A stretch of 64,000 bases of DNA, from NCBI RefSeq assembly GCF_965229315.1, contig NZ_CBDDJA010000002.1, forward strand, positions 248,001 to 312,000. Direction: 5' to 3'. Each line of letters starts with the position of its first letter. The first letter of the stretch is position 1. A program made the translations under genes and the position numbers. The notes under the pieces were generated by a model. The model was not told the DNA's origin, did no database searches, and saw only the letters and a list, made by a program, of their open reading frames with translations. The stretch is from Pelomonas sp965229315 (GTDB lineage Bacteria; Pseudomonadota; Gammaproteobacteria; Burkholderiales; Burkholderiaceae_C). Below are positions 19,703 through 27,378 of the stretch, in pieces.

Positions 19703-20824
19703 TCAGAACTGCAGGAAGCTGAAGCCGGTGCCGATGCTGGTCTGGCGGAAGTTGTAGTCGGTCAGCGTCTCGCCATAGCCGCGGAACACCTGCACGTACC
19801 AGCGCAGGCCGTTGGGCTGTTCGCTGAAGACCGGGTAGGTCCACTCGAACTGCAGTGCGCCGTACTTGGCGTCCTTCAGCGTCGTGCGGTACAGCAGCTG
19901 CGCCGTGTGCTTCTCGTGCGCCCAGTTCAGCTGTAACTCGCCCCGGCCGCGGTAGCCCACCAGGTCGGGGTTGTTGTCCGTGGCGGCCCCCTCCTTGAGC
20001 CGGCTCAGCAGCCGCGTGACCACCGACCAGTCCCCCCGCTCGAAACCGGCCGCCAGGTTGATGCGGTTCCAGCTGCGCGACAGCGGGTCGGACTGGCCGT
20101 TGGACTGGTGGGCCAGGCCCAGCTGCGTGTAGCGCCACTGCCAGTCGAACGGCAGCCGGCGCAGCCCTTCGGGCGTGGGCACGACGTAGATCAGCTCGGG
20201 CTCGTAGTCGCTGTTGCGGAACGGCTTGGAGTCCTTGCCGTTCCAGATCTGCCACATGGCCTGCTGCGTGAACGCGGCCCACAGGTCGGCGCCGGGCAGC
20301 AGCACGTCCTGTGCGAGCTTGGTGCGCACCGAGAACTGGAACTTGGCCTCCTCGCGCCGGTAGTTCGGCAACTCGACGGCAGCCTGGCTGGGCGACTGCG
20401 GCGCGCGGTTGATGCGGCTGGTCAGGTGCAGCGGCAGCACGTAGCTGGCCTTGTAGCCGACGAAGTTGAAGACGCCCCGCTTGTCCTGGGCATCCAGCTC
20501 CCAGTACTTGGACATCAGGCTGGGCGCCGCCTGCGTGTCGCCGGCCACGGCCACGGCGGCATTCTTGGGCGCCAGCAGCGACGACGACGGCGGCGCGCCG
20601 CCCGCGGGGTTGTCCGTGTAGGCCGGCGGCACCTCCGGTGCGGGCGCGCGGCCCATGGCCTTGTCGTAGCAGGCCAGCCGGTCGGCCGGCGGACCGATCT
20701 CGGTACACGCCTGCAGCGACGGGTTGGCCGGCGTCTGCGCCTGCACGGCGGCCGGCGCCGCGAGCAGGGTCAGCAACAGGGCGCCGCAGGCATGAAAGCG
20801 GTGTCGAGCAGGCGGCGTGCGCAT
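19703..20824 (-). CDS. pldA: Outer membrane phospholipase A
   Basis: 373 residues with a signal peptide (cut near VQAQ). OMPLA is a 12-stranded beta-barrel that hydrolyses phospholipids in the outer leaflet. The catalytic region AHQSNGQSDPLSRSWNR gives His ~239 and Ser ~241, equivalent to His142/Ser144 of E. coli, and FRNSDYEPELIY is also conserved. The C-terminal Phe (FSFLQF) fits BAM-dependent barrels. Compared with E. coli it has an N-terminal extension of about 90 residues with CTEIGPPADRLACYD, a segment common in betaproteobacterial forms. Confidence 0.94.
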   Translation of the reverse strand: MRTPPARHRFHACGALLLTLLAAPAAVQAQTPANPSLQACTEIGPPADRLACYDKAMGRAPAPEVPPAYTDNPAGGAPPSSSLLAPKNAAVAVAGDTQAAPSLMSKYWELDAQDKRGVFNFVGYKASYVLPLHLTSRINRAPQSPSQAAVELPNYRREEAKFQFSVRTKLAQDVLLPGADLWAAFTQQAMWQIWNGKDSKPFRNSDYEPELIYVVPTPEGLRRLPFDWQWRYTQLGLAHQSNGQSDPLSRSWNRINLAAGFERGDWSVVTRLLSRLKEGAATDNNPDLVGYRGRGELQLNWAHEKHTAQLLYRTTLKDAKYGALQFEWTYPVFSEQPNGLRWYVQVFRGYGETLTDYNFRQTSIGTGFSFLQF

Positions 20825-20928
20825 GGGTCCTTCCGGTGTGTCCTCGGCCTTCCCGGCCTGTGGTCGCCTCGAATCAGGCGCCGAAGTCTAAGGTGCGGCA
20901 GGTGACATCAACACCAGTGGCCGCAGAC

Positions 20929-20962
20929 AAAAAGCCCCGGCTGGCGCAGGCCAGCCGGGGCT
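20929..20962 (-). terminator. Very strong terminator upstream of pldA
   Basis: A perfect 12-bp stem (AGCCCCGGCTGG / CCAGCCGGGGCT, loop of 6) is flanked on the left by five A bases, so the U tract faces leftward transcription. It sits 105 bp before the pldA start with no convincing minus-strand gene upstream. It may end an unannotated transcript or act as a pldA leader attenuator. Confidence 0.85.
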
Positions 20963-21427
20963 CGAAAAAGCGCCTCACGCCGCCCGGGACGCGCGCCAGC
21001 CGGAACTGGGGCGCATGGGGCTGCGGCGATCACACAGCGCGTGCGGCCGTCATGAGCGGCGCGCCGGCGGGGGCCGGTCGCACCGCGGAGCGGGCCGAAA
21101 GTCTTTGCTCTTGGTCGCGGGCGGATCGCGAGGTCCGCCTCGCCAGGGGCCGCAGCGTTGCCGGGGGCCGTGCACTGGTGACGGGTTGGATCATCGGCGC
21201 GGCGGCGTTTTGGCAATGCCGCAATCAGCACCGAAGGCGGGCTGTTTATCCGCGCCAGACCGCCAGGGCCTGTTGCCGTAGCGTGAACAGGCCTAGGGTG
21301 AAGCCCCGCCCTGCAGTCAGGGGGTGCCGACAGCTCCTGAACAGGCTCGATCTTTACGCTGCTTTCACCTCTCGTAACAAGCCTTGGCGCGTCCCGAGAC
21401 CCCATCTTTTCTTCCCGAGGAGTGCTC
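20963..21427. other. Gene-free region with an inverted repeat
   Basis: There is no reading frame here that I would call a gene; frames found have no family motifs. An 8-bp inverted repeat (GGCCTGTT at 21267-21274, AACAGGCC at 21286-21293) is followed by a third GAACAGGC copy near 21340, in the zone where the promoter of the next PEP-CTERM gene should be. These could be operator half-sites. Confidence 0.5.
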
Positions 21428-22195
21428 ATGTCTTTCGATTTCCGTCACGGCCTGTTGGCTGCCGCATTCACGCTGGCCAGCGCCACGGCATCCGCCGCAC
21501 TGGTGTTCGACAACATCTCGTCGCCGCTGAATTCCCAGGGCGGCACCATCACCGCCACGAGCAGCACGCCCAACACCTTCATGGGTGACGGCTATGTGCT
21601 GAGCGCCGGCACGACGCAGATCACCGGCTTCGACCTGTTCGCCTACAACAACACCGGCGTGAACTACACGGGCCTGAAGCTCAACGTCTACGTTTGGGGT
21701 GGCGTCAACACCGGCACCGTCAGTGCCGCGGCGCCTGCGTTCAGCAACCTGCTGGGCAGCTACAGCTTCACGTCCAGCGGCACGTTCACCACCGGCTTCT
21801 TCTACTCGTTCGAAGACCCGACCAATCCGGGCGCCACCCCCGGCATCGCGCTCAACAGCCCGCTGAACCTGTCCAGCAACACCGTCGGCATCACGGTCAA
21901 CATCCAGGGCACGACCGACGGCGTCACCTACACCAGCGCCAACAGCCTGACGTCGCTGATCACCTACGGCACCTTGCCCACCACCGGCAGCCTGGTGTTC
22001 AACGGCTACTACCGCAACGGCAACAACGAGGTCAACGGCAACTTCACGTCGGGCGTGCGCAGCCTGGGCTTCACCAACCAGGGCGTGGCGCTGCGCGTGT
22101 ATGGCAACGTCACGGCCGTGCCGGAACCCAGCACCGTCCTGCTGATGGGCGTGGGCGTGCTGGGCCTGCTGGCCTGGCGCCGCCGTCAGGCCTGA
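21428..22195 (+). CDS. PEP-CTERM exported protein
   Basis: 255 residues. GAGGAG lies 5 nt before ATG 21428, which beats the in-frame GTG at 21422. Signal peptide MSFDFRHGLLAAAFTLASATASA is followed by a Ser/Thr/Asn/Gly-rich beta-strand domain and the sorting tail VPEPSTVLLMGVGVLGLLAWRRR. It is probably surface-anchored by exosortase. It is monocistronic, with a terminator 23 bp after the stop. Confidence 0.88.
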   Translation: MSFDFRHGLLAAAFTLASATASAALVFDNISSPLNSQGGTITATSSTPNTFMGDGYVLSAGTTQITGFDLFAYNNTGVNYTGLKLNVYVWGGVNTGTVSAAAPAFSNLLGSYSFTSSGTFTTGFFYSFEDPTNPGATPGIALNSPLNLSSNTVGITVNIQGTTDGVTYTSANSLTSLITYGTLPTTGSLVFNGYYRNGNNEVNGNFTSGVRSLGFTNQGVALRVYGNVTAVPEPSTVLLMGVGVLGLLAWRRRQA

Positions 22196-22217
22196 CTTCC
22201 AGGGCCTGACACTGACG

Positions 22218-22243
22218 AAACGCCGCTCGCGAGAGCGGCGTTT
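22218..22243 (+). terminator. Terminator of the 21428 PEP-CTERM gene
   Basis: An 11-bp perfect stem (AAACGCCGCTC / GAGCGGCGTTT) with tetraloop GCGA. The flanking A and T runs make it potentially bidirectional. Confidence 0.9.
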
Positions 22244-22365
22244 CTCATGGGAGCGCCCGTGCGCGCTGCCGGCCGGTGGCCACCCGTCGGACTTGCTGCC
22301 TGAGCCCCCCTGACCCGATGTCAGCCAGCCAGTCGATGTGACCTGTGGATCCCGGCCACCCCGCG

Positions 22366-22842
22366 TCAATGCTTGTGGTCAGCGTGCTCGTCCGCCTTTG
22401 GCGCGGCAGCACCAAGCGCGCGGACTTCCGCCGTGACTTCCACGGTCTCCCGCTTGCCGCCCTGGTTCTCGATCACCAGCGTCAGCGGCACGCGGTCGCC
22501 GGGCTTCAGCTGTTGCTTCAGGTCCATCAGCATGACGTGGTAGCCGCCGGGCGTCAGCGACACCGCCTTGCCCGCGGGCAGCGACAGCGACGGCAGCGGG
22601 CGCATTTTCATCACGCCGTCCTGCATCTTCATCTCGTGCACCTCGACCACGGGCACCGCGGCTGAACTGACCGACACGAGCTTGCTGTCCTGCGCCGCGG
22701 TGAGCTGCATGAAGGCGCCGGTGGCCTTCTGCTGCGGCACGGTGGCGCGCACCCAGGCGTCCTTGACAACCAGCTGTGCAGCAGCGGGGGCGATGAGCAC
22801 GGCGCTGCACAGTGCAGCGACGAGTGAGGGTTTGATATGCAT
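22366..22842 (-). CDS. Periplasmic Cu(I) chaperone PCuAC
   Basis: 158 residues with a signal peptide (cut near AAAQ). The PCuAC copper motif H(M)X10MX21HXM is exact: His 69, Met 80, His 102, Met 104. A His-rich tail (DEHADHKH) adds possible metal ligands. Family members hand Cu(I) to cytochrome oxidase CuA sites or buffer periplasmic copper. Start 22842 is preceded by AAAGG; longer starts lack a signal peptide. It is the last gene of the leftward receptor/PepSY block, 56 bp after the PepSY stop. Confidence 0.92.
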   Translation of the reverse strand: MHIKPSLVAALCSAVLIAPAAAQLVVKDAWVRATVPQQKATGAFMQLTAAQDSKLVSVSSAAVPVVEVHEMKMQDGVMKMRPLPSLSLPAGKAVSLTPGGYHVMLMDLKQQLKPGDRVPLTLVIENQGGKRETVEVTAEVRALGAAAPKADEHADHKH

Positions 22843-22898
22843 GGTGAGCCTTTCTGTTGAAGTAGGAAACGGTAGTCGAGAGCCCGGCGCGGGGCTGA

Positions 22899-24032
22899 TC
22901 ATGGTGACGTGGCGACACGGTGCTGCTGCGCGGCTCGGCGCACGCATCGCCAGCGCCACAAGCCGGTGACGAACAGCACCGCCGGCAGCAGGCCGATGAG
23001 CAGCAGCAGCACGCGCAGGCCCACGCCGCCCGCCGAGCCGTCGTGCAGCGGATGCAGCCAGTTGTTGATGACATTTGCCGTGCCGAAGGCCTTGCGGTCA
23101 CGCGTGGCGAGCAGCGCGCCGGTGTGCTGGTCCACATAGGCATAGCTGTGCGGAAACCGGGTGCTCGGGTCGCTGGGCTGCTGCACGCGGACCAGGATCA
23201 CGCCGTTGCCCGGCCCGGGCGACTCCACCCAGGCCAGCCGGGCCTGCGGGAAGGCGGCCCGCGCGCTGGCGAGCGCTCGTGCCAGCGGCACCTGGACGCC
23301 GGCCGCAGCCAGGGACCTGACCTGGGGCGCCTTCGTGGGCGCGCCGACGGTGCCCGCCAGCACCGCGTTGCTCTCGTCCGGCAGCGCCAGCATCACCCCT
23401 GTAATGGCCAGCATCAGCAGCAGCGGCAACCCCGCCAGGCCGGCGAGCTTGTGGATGTCGCGCAGGCGCCGAGAGCGCACGGCGCCGCGCTTGAAGTGCA
23501 GCGCCCGCGCCAGGCTGCCGCGCGGCCACCAGGCCCACAGGCCGGACAGCAGCAGCACGGCCATGGCCAGGCCGGCCCAGCCGACGAAGGCGCGGCCCCC
23601 GTCACCGAGCAGCAGCTCCATGTGCAGCTCATACAGCCAGGTCATCAGGTAGCCGCCCCACTCGGCCTCGCGCAGCAGCTCGGTGCCCTCGGGCGAGAGC
23701 CACACCATCACGCGCCGGCCATGGTGGCCGCCGCCCGGCGGCTGGTAGCGCGCCGCCAGCGCACCGGGCTCGCCGCTGGCCTCGAAGCGCCAGGCGCCCG
23801 TGCGTTCGGGCCATCGCGACCGCACGGTCGCCAGCGCGCGGTCCCACACCGGCGAGTCCCAGCCCGGGGCGGGGCCGGTGGCGGCCACGCGGATGGCTGG
23901 ATGCAGCGCCGCGTCCAGCCCCTCGTAGAACACCAGCGCCGAGCCGGTCAGGCCCAGCAGCACGAAGAGCGCGCCGATGCCCAAGCCCAGCCAGAGGTGG
24001 AGCTTGAGGATGAAGGCCCGGATGCGCGGCAT
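22899..24032 (-). CDS. PepSY-associated transmembrane protein
   Basis: 377 residues. It has the PepSY_TM layout: a first helix (LHLWLGLGIGALFVLLGLTG), a large periplasmic loop, two or three central helices with RDIHKLAGLAGLPLLLMLAITG, and a final helix with NNWLHPLHDGS before it. Conserved histidines in the helices suggest heme or metal redox, and such proteins are associated with reduction of metal complexes after TonB-dependent uptake. It starts 2 bp after the receptor stop (24035), so the two are co-translated. Confidence 0.88.
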   Translation of the reverse strand: MPRIRAFILKLHLWLGLGIGALFVLLGLTGSALVFYEGLDAALHPAIRVAATGPAPGWDSPVWDRALATVRSRWPERTGAWRFEASGEPGALAARYQPPGGGHHGRRVMVWLSPEGTELLREAEWGGYLMTWLYELHMELLLGDGGRAFVGWAGLAMAVLLLSGLWAWWPRGSLARALHFKRGAVRSRRLRDIHKLAGLAGLPLLLMLAITGVMLALPDESNAVLAGTVGAPTKAPQVRSLAAAGVQVPLARALASARAAFPQARLAWVESPGPGNGVILVRVQQPSDPSTRFPHSYAYVDQHTGALLATRDRKAFGTANVINNWLHPLHDGSAGGVGLRVLLLLIGLLPAVLFVTGLWRWRCVRRAAQQHRVATSP

Positions 24033-24034
24033 GC

Positions 24035-26296
24035 TCAGAACCGCGCCAGCAGCGACACCTCGACGCTGCGCGGCGCGCCCAGGTAGACGTTGGTGGTCGG
24101 GTAGCCCGAGTACTCGCCGTAGAAGGCGTTGCCCAGGTTGCGCCCGCGCAGCGTCAGCGTGGTGGCGGCCGAGACCTTCCAGGCCAGGGCCGCGTCCAGC
24201 GTGGTGCGGCCGTCCACATGGATGCTGTTGGCCGTGTCCGTGTAGAAGCCCGACACGTGGTGCACGAAGCCGCTGACCGACACCGGCAGGCCGGGCACCG
24301 CGTAGGTGACGAAGCCGTTGGCGGACGTGACCGGCGTGTTGATGGGCCGGTTGCCGGTGCGCACCGCGCCGCCGGCCTCGATGAGCTGGTCGTACACCGC
24401 ATCCACCACGCCGATGCCGGCCCCCACGCTCAGCGCGCTGCCCAGGCTGGCCGCCCCGTTCAGCTCCGCGCCGCGCGACGACTGGCGGCCGCCCTGCACC
24501 GTCTGCGACGGGTTGGCGGGGTCGCGGGTCAGGATGTCGTCCTGGCGGATGGCGTAGACCGCGCCAGTCAGCGACAGGCGGCGGTCGGCCGTCGTCGCCT
24601 TGAAGCCGGCCTCGGCTGAGCGGCCCCGGGTGAGCTTGAAGCCGGTGTTGACGATGGACTGGGTCAGCATGGACGACACCGGCACCGCGCCGGACGTGAC
24701 CTGCGCGTAGACCGACGTGGCCGGGCTCAGCGCGTAGGTGCTGCCCAGGCGCCAGGACAGCGGCCGGTAGCGCGGCCGGGCCGCCTGCACGGTGTTGGGC
24801 GTCACGTTGAGGTTGGTGACGCTGCGGTCCAGGTCGATGTCGTCGCGGCGCAGGCCGGCGACCAGCAGCCACTGCGCGCTCAGGTTCAGCGCGTCCTCGG
24901 CGAACAGCGACGTCGTCTTCAGCCGGGAGTCGAAGTTGACGTTGCCGGCGCTGTAGCTGGCGTCGGCCGTCGGGAAGCTGCCGACGACGGGCGCGTACGG
25001 GTCCACGGCGGCCAGCGCGCTGGCGGGTGAGGTCTGGCGCAGGCTGGCGAAGTCGGTGTGGTTGACCTCCATGCCCGCCGTGAAGCGGTGGCGCAGGCCG
25101 CCGACGTCGCCCGCCTTGGACAGCGCCGAGCGCACGTTCCAGAACTGGTGGTCGTGATAGAAGCGCTGCACCGTGCGCGAGAAGCTGCCGTTGGGCAAGG
25201 CCGCGGTCGGCGCGACGAAGGTCTGCGTGTCGCTGAGCACGAAGGCGCGGTCGGCGGTGTAGGCCGTCAGGTCGGTGCCCAGTGCCCAGCCCTGGCCCAG
25301 CTGCCAGTCGATGCGGCTGCGCAGCGTGGTCTCGTCCGCGCTGGAATAGGCGCCGTCGGGGTTGTAGTTGCGGTGGCGCAGCGCCCGGTCGATGACCAGG
25401 CCGTTGGCGCTCTGCAGGATGCGGCTGGGCTCCCTGGCCACGGCGGCCTGCACCAGCGGCACGCCCTGGTAGGTGCCGTCGTAGCGGTCGGCGTAGTGGT
25501 CCACGGCCACCAGCACGCTGAGGTCGGCGCTGGGCTTGAGCAGCACGCTGCCGGTCAGGCCGCGCGAGCGGGTGGCGTTGCGCTCGACGTCGTACAGGCT
25601 GTCGGACTGCAGCTGGCTGGCGTCCACGCGCACGGCCACCGTGTCGGACAGAGGCAGGTTGGCACCGGCCGCCAGCGTGCGGGTGTTGAAGCTGCCGTCG
25701 CTGGCCAGCGCGTCGACATGCATGCCGTCCAGCGTGGGCTTGCGCGTGACCTTGTTGATGGCGCCGGCCAGCGCGCCTTCACCGAACAGCACGGAGGCCG
25801 GGCCCTTGATGACCTCGATGCGGTCGAAGTGCCAGCTGTTGGTGTCGCGCTGCACGATGGTGGAGGTGGACACGCGCACGCCGTCCTGCAGGATGGAGAC
25901 GGCATTGCCCGAGAAGCCGCGCATCATCACGGCGGCCGGGTTGCCGGGCACGTTGCCGGCGATGGCGCCGGGGATGTCGGCGAAGGCCTCGCGGGCGGTG
26001 CGCAGGCCGCGCACCTGCAGGTCTTCCTGCGTCAGCGTCTGCACGGTGGCGGGCGTCTCGCGGGCGGTCAGGCCCAGGCGGCTCGCGGCGGCGGGTGTGT
26101 CGTCGAGCTTGAGGCGGTCGCGCGCGCCCACGACCTCCACGCGGCCCAGCGGCTCGCTGGTGGGGGCGTCATCGGCCAGGGCGGCGGCGGGCAGCAGCAG
26201 GGTGGTGGCCAGCGCCTTGACCAGCGTCTTGGGGCGGGGCGGGGTGGCGGTGTCGACAGGTGTCATCGCGCGGAACGCGCGTGTGATCCAGTGCAT
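24035..26296 (-). CDS. TonB-dependent receptor (siderophore/metal-complex type)
   Basis: 753 residues. An N-terminal export signal (hydrophobic LATTLLLPAAALA, ~28-42) leads into a plug domain with VEVVGARDR, ETPATVQTLTQEDLQVRG and the FDRIEVIKGPASVLFGEGALAGAINKVTRKP signature, then a beta-barrel ending in Phe (SLLARF). The family imports ferric siderophores or other metal chelates across the outer membrane using TonB. Here the surrounding copper proteins make a copper complex a reasonable alternative substrate. The start is uncertain; internal Met residues lie 10 codons in. Confidence 0.92.
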   Translation of the reverse strand: MHWITRAFRAMTPVDTATPPRPKTLVKALATTLLLPAAALADDAPTSEPLGRVEVVGARDRLKLDDTPAAASRLGLTARETPATVQTLTQEDLQVRGLRTAREAFADIPGAIAGNVPGNPAAVMMRGFSGNAVSILQDGVRVSTSTIVQRDTNSWHFDRIEVIKGPASVLFGEGALAGAINKVTRKPTLDGMHVDALASDGSFNTRTLAAGANLPLSDTVAVRVDASQLQSDSLYDVERNATRSRGLTGSVLLKPSADLSVLVAVDHYADRYDGTYQGVPLVQAAVAREPSRILQSANGLVIDRALRHRNYNPDGAYSSADETTLRSRIDWQLGQGWALGTDLTAYTADRAFVLSDTQTFVAPTAALPNGSFSRTVQRFYHDHQFWNVRSALSKAGDVGGLRHRFTAGMEVNHTDFASLRQTSPASALAAVDPYAPVVGSFPTADASYSAGNVNFDSRLKTTSLFAEDALNLSAQWLLVAGLRRDDIDLDRSVTNLNVTPNTVQAARPRYRPLSWRLGSTYALSPATSVYAQVTSGAVPVSSMLTQSIVNTGFKLTRGRSAEAGFKATTADRRLSLTGAVYAIRQDDILTRDPANPSQTVQGGRQSSRGAELNGAASLGSALSVGAGIGVVDAVYDQLIEAGGAVRTGNRPINTPVTSANGFVTYAVPGLPVSVSGFVHHVSGFYTDTANSIHVDGRTTLDAALAWKVSAATTLTLRGRNLGNAFYGEYSGYPTTNVYLGAPRSVEVSLLARF

Positions 26297-26399
26297 GGGA
26301 GGGAACTCCTGAGGGCCGCCCCGGGGCCGGGGCGGCAGGCGTGAACGATGGGATGCCGCGGCCCGGCGTCTCGGCGCCGGGCGCAGCCGTGTCCGAGGC

Positions 26400-26798
26400 T
26401 CAGGCGTTCAGTGGCGGGGCGCGGGGCTGGGCGCTGGCCCAGGTGCGCGGGGTGCGCGGCGTCAGCCGCAGCGGCTCGGGCCGCGGCAGGCTCAGCGCCA
26501 GCAGGGCCGGCGCCGCAGGCGCTGCCGGCGGCAGGCCCAGCGCATCGACGTGCAGCGCGCAGTAGGGGCAGTGGGTGGTGACGTGCCGGCGGGACCGCTC
26601 GGCCGGCGCGGCCGTGTCTGCAGCGGCGCCGTCGTCCAGGCGCACCAGCTTGGCGCCGGTGACCGAGCAGATCTCCACCCAGCCGGCCGGCACGTCGCGC
26701 TGCACCAGGTGCGACAGCACAGGCGCGAGCGCACCCCACAGGAGGGCGAGGCACGCCATCCAGCAGGCCAGGCGCTTGATCTGACGGCCGTCGAACAT
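26400..26798 (-). CDS. DUF2946 protein with Cys/His motif
   Basis: 132 residues. An N-terminal hydrophobic segment (LACWMACLALLWGALAPVLSHL) acts as signal or anchor. The diagnostic HCPYCALH (residues 76-83) is the DUF2946 feature and looks like a metal ligand set. The tail is Ala/Pro rich. The function is unestablished, but the family often sits near copper receptors. The frame extends far upstream to 27242; I chose ATG 26798 because it begins the hydrophobic segment. Confidence 0.75.
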   Translation of the reverse strand: MFDGRQIKRLACWMACLALLWGALAPVLSHLVQRDVPAGWVEICSVTGAKLVRLDDGAAADTAAPAERSRRHVTTHCPYCALHVDALGLPPAAPAAPALLALSLPRPEPLRLTPRTPRTWASAQPRAPPLNA

Positions 26799-26836
26799 GA
26801 GGGGATGAAGAGGGATTGCCGGGCGCGTGGACAGGC

Positions 26837-27367
26837 TCAGTGCGCGTGCTCGGCGGCGGCGGGCCTGGCCGGCACCACGCTCAGGCGCACGGCCGGTGCG
26901 CGCGGCCTGGGGTTGTCGGCGCTGGGCTTGTCGGCCCAGTTCCACTCGCCCTCGGTGCAGCGCTGGCGCACCGCGAACCACAGCTCGCCGGGCTCGGCCG
27001 GCAGGCTGGCGCGCACGACGAACTCGTCGTACCAGGCGTCCTGCAGGTAGTCGGCCTCGCTGTTGGCCGTCCAGCGCGCTTCGGCCAGTTCGTCGGTGAC
27101 GGGCTTGCCGTGGCTCTCGTAGGGGGCCTTGAGCGGGCGGCGTGTGGTCGTCAGCGTCCAGCCGGCCTTGGGCATGGGCTTGGCGCCGCGCAGGCCTTCG
27201 GGCAGCGTGACGACGACCGCCCGGGTGGCCGCGCCGTCGCATCCGTGGCCGATCTTGAAGGTGGCGCGGTAGCTGCTGCCGGCCGGCGCGGCGGGCTGCT
27301 CCAGCGTGACGTGGGCCGACGCCGCGCCGGCGGCCAGCAGCAGGGCGAAAAGGGGCAGGTGCTTCAT
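26837..27367 (-). CDS. YcnI/DUF1775 family periplasmic copper-binding protein
   Basis: 176 residues. After a signal peptide (MKHLPLFALLLAAGAASA) the mature protein starts with His (HVTLEQPAAPAGSSY), the defining feature of the YcnI domain, whose N-terminal His helps bind Cu(II). The domain has FKIGHGCDG and a conserved Trp-rich end (TEGEWNWADKP). It is probably a periplasmic copper carrier. It lies 11 bp after the stop of the larger TonB receptor and 38 bp before the first DUF2946 gene. Confidence 0.9.
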   Translation of the reverse strand: MKHLPLFALLLAAGAASAHVTLEQPAAPAGSSYRATFKIGHGCDGAATRAVVVTLPEGLRGAKPMPKAGWTLTTTRRPLKAPYESHGKPVTDELAEARWTANSEADYLQDAWYDEFVVRASLPAEPGELWFAVRQRCTEGEWNWADKPSADNPRPRAPAVRLSVVPARPAAAEHAH

Positions 27368-27378
27368 GGCGAGGGTCC

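Noticed and set aside
20975..21016. 13-codon frame MRPSSGWRASRAA just before the terminator (possible leader peptide)
   Set aside because: No ribosome binding site and too short to judge; kept only as part of the terminator observation.
20908..21429. 173-codon frame in the pldA upstream gap
   Set aside because: Runs through the strong terminator, Arg/Pro/Ala-rich, no ribosome site and no family resemblance.
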